Part shown: positions 23,141 to 24,588 of the stretch, one piece after another
How the letters are laid out: each line of letters starts with the position of its first letter
Numbering within the stretch: the stretch's first letter is position 1
NCBI GenBank assembly: GCA_018645535.1
Contig: JABGWN010000220.1
Span: forward strand, 1-24,588
Direction of reading: 5' to 3'
From: Methanobacteriota archaeon
Lineage (GTDB): Archaea > Thermoplasmatota > Poseidoniia > Poseidoniales > Poseidoniaceae
DNA length: 24,588 bases
Program-made: the position numbers and the translations under genes
The notes under the pieces: generated by a model
What the model was told of the DNA's origin: nothing
Database searches by the model: none
The model's input: the letters and a program-made list of their open reading frames with translations, nothing else

Positions 23141-23208
23141 AGTAAAGCAACCCACCTGCCTTTTGGTCATGAATATGACGGTTGTTAATTCACTGAACTC
23201 AATGGGTC

Positions 23209-24588
23209 TCACTCAAAGAAATCTTCGAACTCTTCTGCCATATTTGCCGTGCCCTTTCGACGGTTTCGAGCAGCCATAACACGCTTGAGTCTTCTTCTGC
23301 GCTTGATCATCATTGGAATGAGGAGTGAATTCAATACGACGAGAATCAATGCTCCGATTCCAGCATATTGGAATTCTTTGAGTTCCATTGAATCTTCTAA
23401 ATCCCCGAGCCAATTGATTCCAAGAGGTGGTTCAGGAGGTTCCGGTTCTTCAGGTATGATGTGCTGGTTGTAATCCCACCACTGGTTTTCGATTTCCACG
23501 CGTTCTGTGTTCTCACTAGGATATTCTCCAATAGTCATTGCATTTCCTCGCCCGTCAACTGGTGAGAGGACGTAGAAGTATGTCCTGTCTGGGCGTATAC
23601 CATCTGCTTCCAAGCCAGATTGATTGAAGGTACCAGTTTCTCCTTGAACTCCACTTAAGCCAGTCGCAATAGGAGTGACATACCTCAGTTCCAGTTCATT
23701 GGGTCGTATGTCGAGTCGATACAGATTCCACGTTACTTCACCATCAACTTCATTTTGAGGCCATGTCCAAGTGAGGTTTAATTCATAGCAGGAATTCCAA
23801 CTTCGTTGTAGATCGAAACAAGTCGTTGAATTGGTAAATCTGTAAGAATGCGTGAATGTTGAGACCGTGCTTGAGGGTGCGATTGCATCTCCACACAACA
23901 TGGAGTTCCCATCAGAATTCATGAACACATTAATTCGAGACAAATCTGGTACATTAGCACGATTTGAAGGGATGAGGGCATAAGAAGCACATGTTCCTGA
24001 AGGGAGTGGCTCAGGATCAACCCAACTCTCTGTTGAAATAGATACCATCTCTATGAATCGCTCATCAATAAGTTGAGTCCACAGGCTTTGACTGTCTTCT
24101 TCATCAGGATTCGGGAATATTGTCCCTCCTGTTTCTGCTACAGGCAGTTTGTACACTCTCCAACCTCCCAGGTACGGGTTGGATACGTCGCCTTCTGAAG
24201 TCCAAGACAATTCTATAGCACCTCCTTCCAATTGGTTATATTCGGTATTATTAGCGGAAACATCAGCTTCAGGTAACGAACCGATAAAGAGCAGGACAGT
24301 ATTGCTATTTAGTGATAATGAAATATTTTGGACTTCGTCAAATGAGTAATAATTAGGAGATTCTAGGTAATCCCAATACGTTTCTGCTGAATCTGGTAAT
24401 TCTAGGATTTCTACTGACTCGAATGGAATCATGTCTGGTAAAAGCGCTGATAAATTAACTGTCAAATCCATTGACTGAATGTCTGCAGATTGTGTGCTGT
24501 CATCGAGTTTCATGGCCTTGAGTTCGAGGATCATCAATGGCTCCTTTCCTCCAGCAATGTTGTATTCAGATCCTTGTACTGGTAAGAA
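23209..24588 (-). CDS. Large surface protein with C-terminal anchor (5' truncated at window edge)
   Basis: The frame stays open from the TGA at 23209 to the window edge; there is no stop between the internal TTG/ATG codons near 24537 and base 24588, so the true start lies outside. About 459 residues are visible. Most are beta-rich and probably form fibronectin III-like modules (GGAIELSWTSEGDVSNPYLG then GWRVYKLP; LNLTWTWPQ then TWNLYRLD; RTYFYVLSPVDGRGN are typical strands). Cys pairs could form disulfides. A Pro/Glu linker (IPEEPEPPEPPLG) precedes one membrane segment (FQYAGIGALILVVLNSLLIP) and a basic tail with an acidic end. Such anchored proteins are common in Poseidoniia, but no specific function can be named. 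Confidence 0.8.
   Translation of the reverse strand, partial: FLPVQGSEYNIAGGKEPLMILELKAMKLDDSTQSADIQSMDLTVNLSALLPDMIPFESVEILELPDSAETYWDYLESPNYYSFDEVQNISLSLNSNTVLLFIGSLPEADVSANNTEYNQLEGGAIELSWTSEGDVSNPYLGGWRVYKLPVAETGGTIFPNPDEEDSQSLWTQLIDERFIEMVSISTESWVDPEPLPSGTCASYALIPSNRANVPDLSRINVFMNSDGNSMLCGDAIAPSSTVSTFTHSYRFTNSTTCFDLQRSWNSCYELNLTWTWPQNEVDGEVTWNLYRLDIRPNELELRYVTPIATGLSGVQGETGTFNQSGLEADGIRPDRTYFYVLSPVDGRGNAMTIGEYPSENTERVEIENQWWDYNQHIIPEEPEPPEPPLGINWLGDLEDSMELKEFQYAGIGALILVVLNSLLIPMMIKRRRRLKRVMAARNRRKGTANMAEEFEDFFE

Noticed and set aside
23141..23208. A small gene or second tRNA between the tRNA-Ser and the surface protein
   Set aside because: Only 68 bases, no cloverleaf and no start codon with a ribosome site; at most a weak TATA-like stretch for the tRNA.
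1..24588. CRISPR arrays, insertion sequences, phage or plasmid genes
   Set aside because: No regularly spaced direct repeats, transposases, integrases or terminal inverted repeats were seen. The only repeats are coding low-complexity tracts.

Overview
The window looks like a chromosomal segment of an aerobic planktonic euryarchaeon, most likely Marine Group II (Poseidoniia). This is inferred from gene content; no phylogeny was run. Archaeal markers are RNA polymerase subunit K (rpoK), PurP, a GHMP-type shikimate kinase and the archaeal entry to aromatic synthesis (ADH synthase plus type II dehydroquinate synthase). Several proteins are exported and carry one C-terminal membrane anchor. Bacterial-type CtaA/CtaB heme A synthesis points to aerobic respiration. 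GC is moderate. Gene packing is very tight: no gap exceeds about 140 bases, and there are no insertion sequences, CRISPR arrays or phage genes.

Layout. 1-242: the tail of an anchored surface protein. 297-5644, plus strand: a three-subunit molybdenum hydroxylase of the xanthine oxidase family, whose medium subunit carries the cysteine-rich insertion known from 4-hydroxybenzoyl-CoA reductase. It is followed by a translationally coupled secreted, anchored protein. 5781-10798, plus strand: a DUF4350 / MoxR ATPase / DUF58 / multi-spanning membrane protein operon. 10800-15948, minus strand: ADH synthase, DHQ synthase II, shikimate kinase, chorismate synthase and aspartate kinase. Aspartate kinase leads to aspartate semialdehyde, a substrate of ADH synthase, so the set is metabolically coherent. 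16050-17375, plus strand: a membrane-anchored coiled-coil protein with a YfaP/DUF2135-like domain. 17382-18494, minus strand, is purP; it is divergent from tryptophan 2,3-dioxygenase (18609-19703, plus). 19700-20922, minus strand: rpoK and an exported thioredoxin-like protein, the latter divergent from ctaA-ctaB (20977-23048, plus). 23054-23140, minus strand: tRNA-Ser(GCT). 23209-24588, minus strand: a truncated anchored surface protein.

Notable points are: the 4-hydroxybenzoyl-CoA reductase-like enzyme in a probably aerobic archaeon; an aspartate kinase whose catalytic N-terminus is recovered only with a non-canonical (probably CTG) start; a divergent chorismate synthase signature; and two divergent gene pairs that each seem to share one central TATA element, one of them flanked by a CCCGATATCGGG palindrome and a related half-site. 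Many genes start with a clear Shine-Dalgarno sequence or an ATGA overlap. Others have a TATA-like element about 27 bases before the start codon and are probably leaderless.
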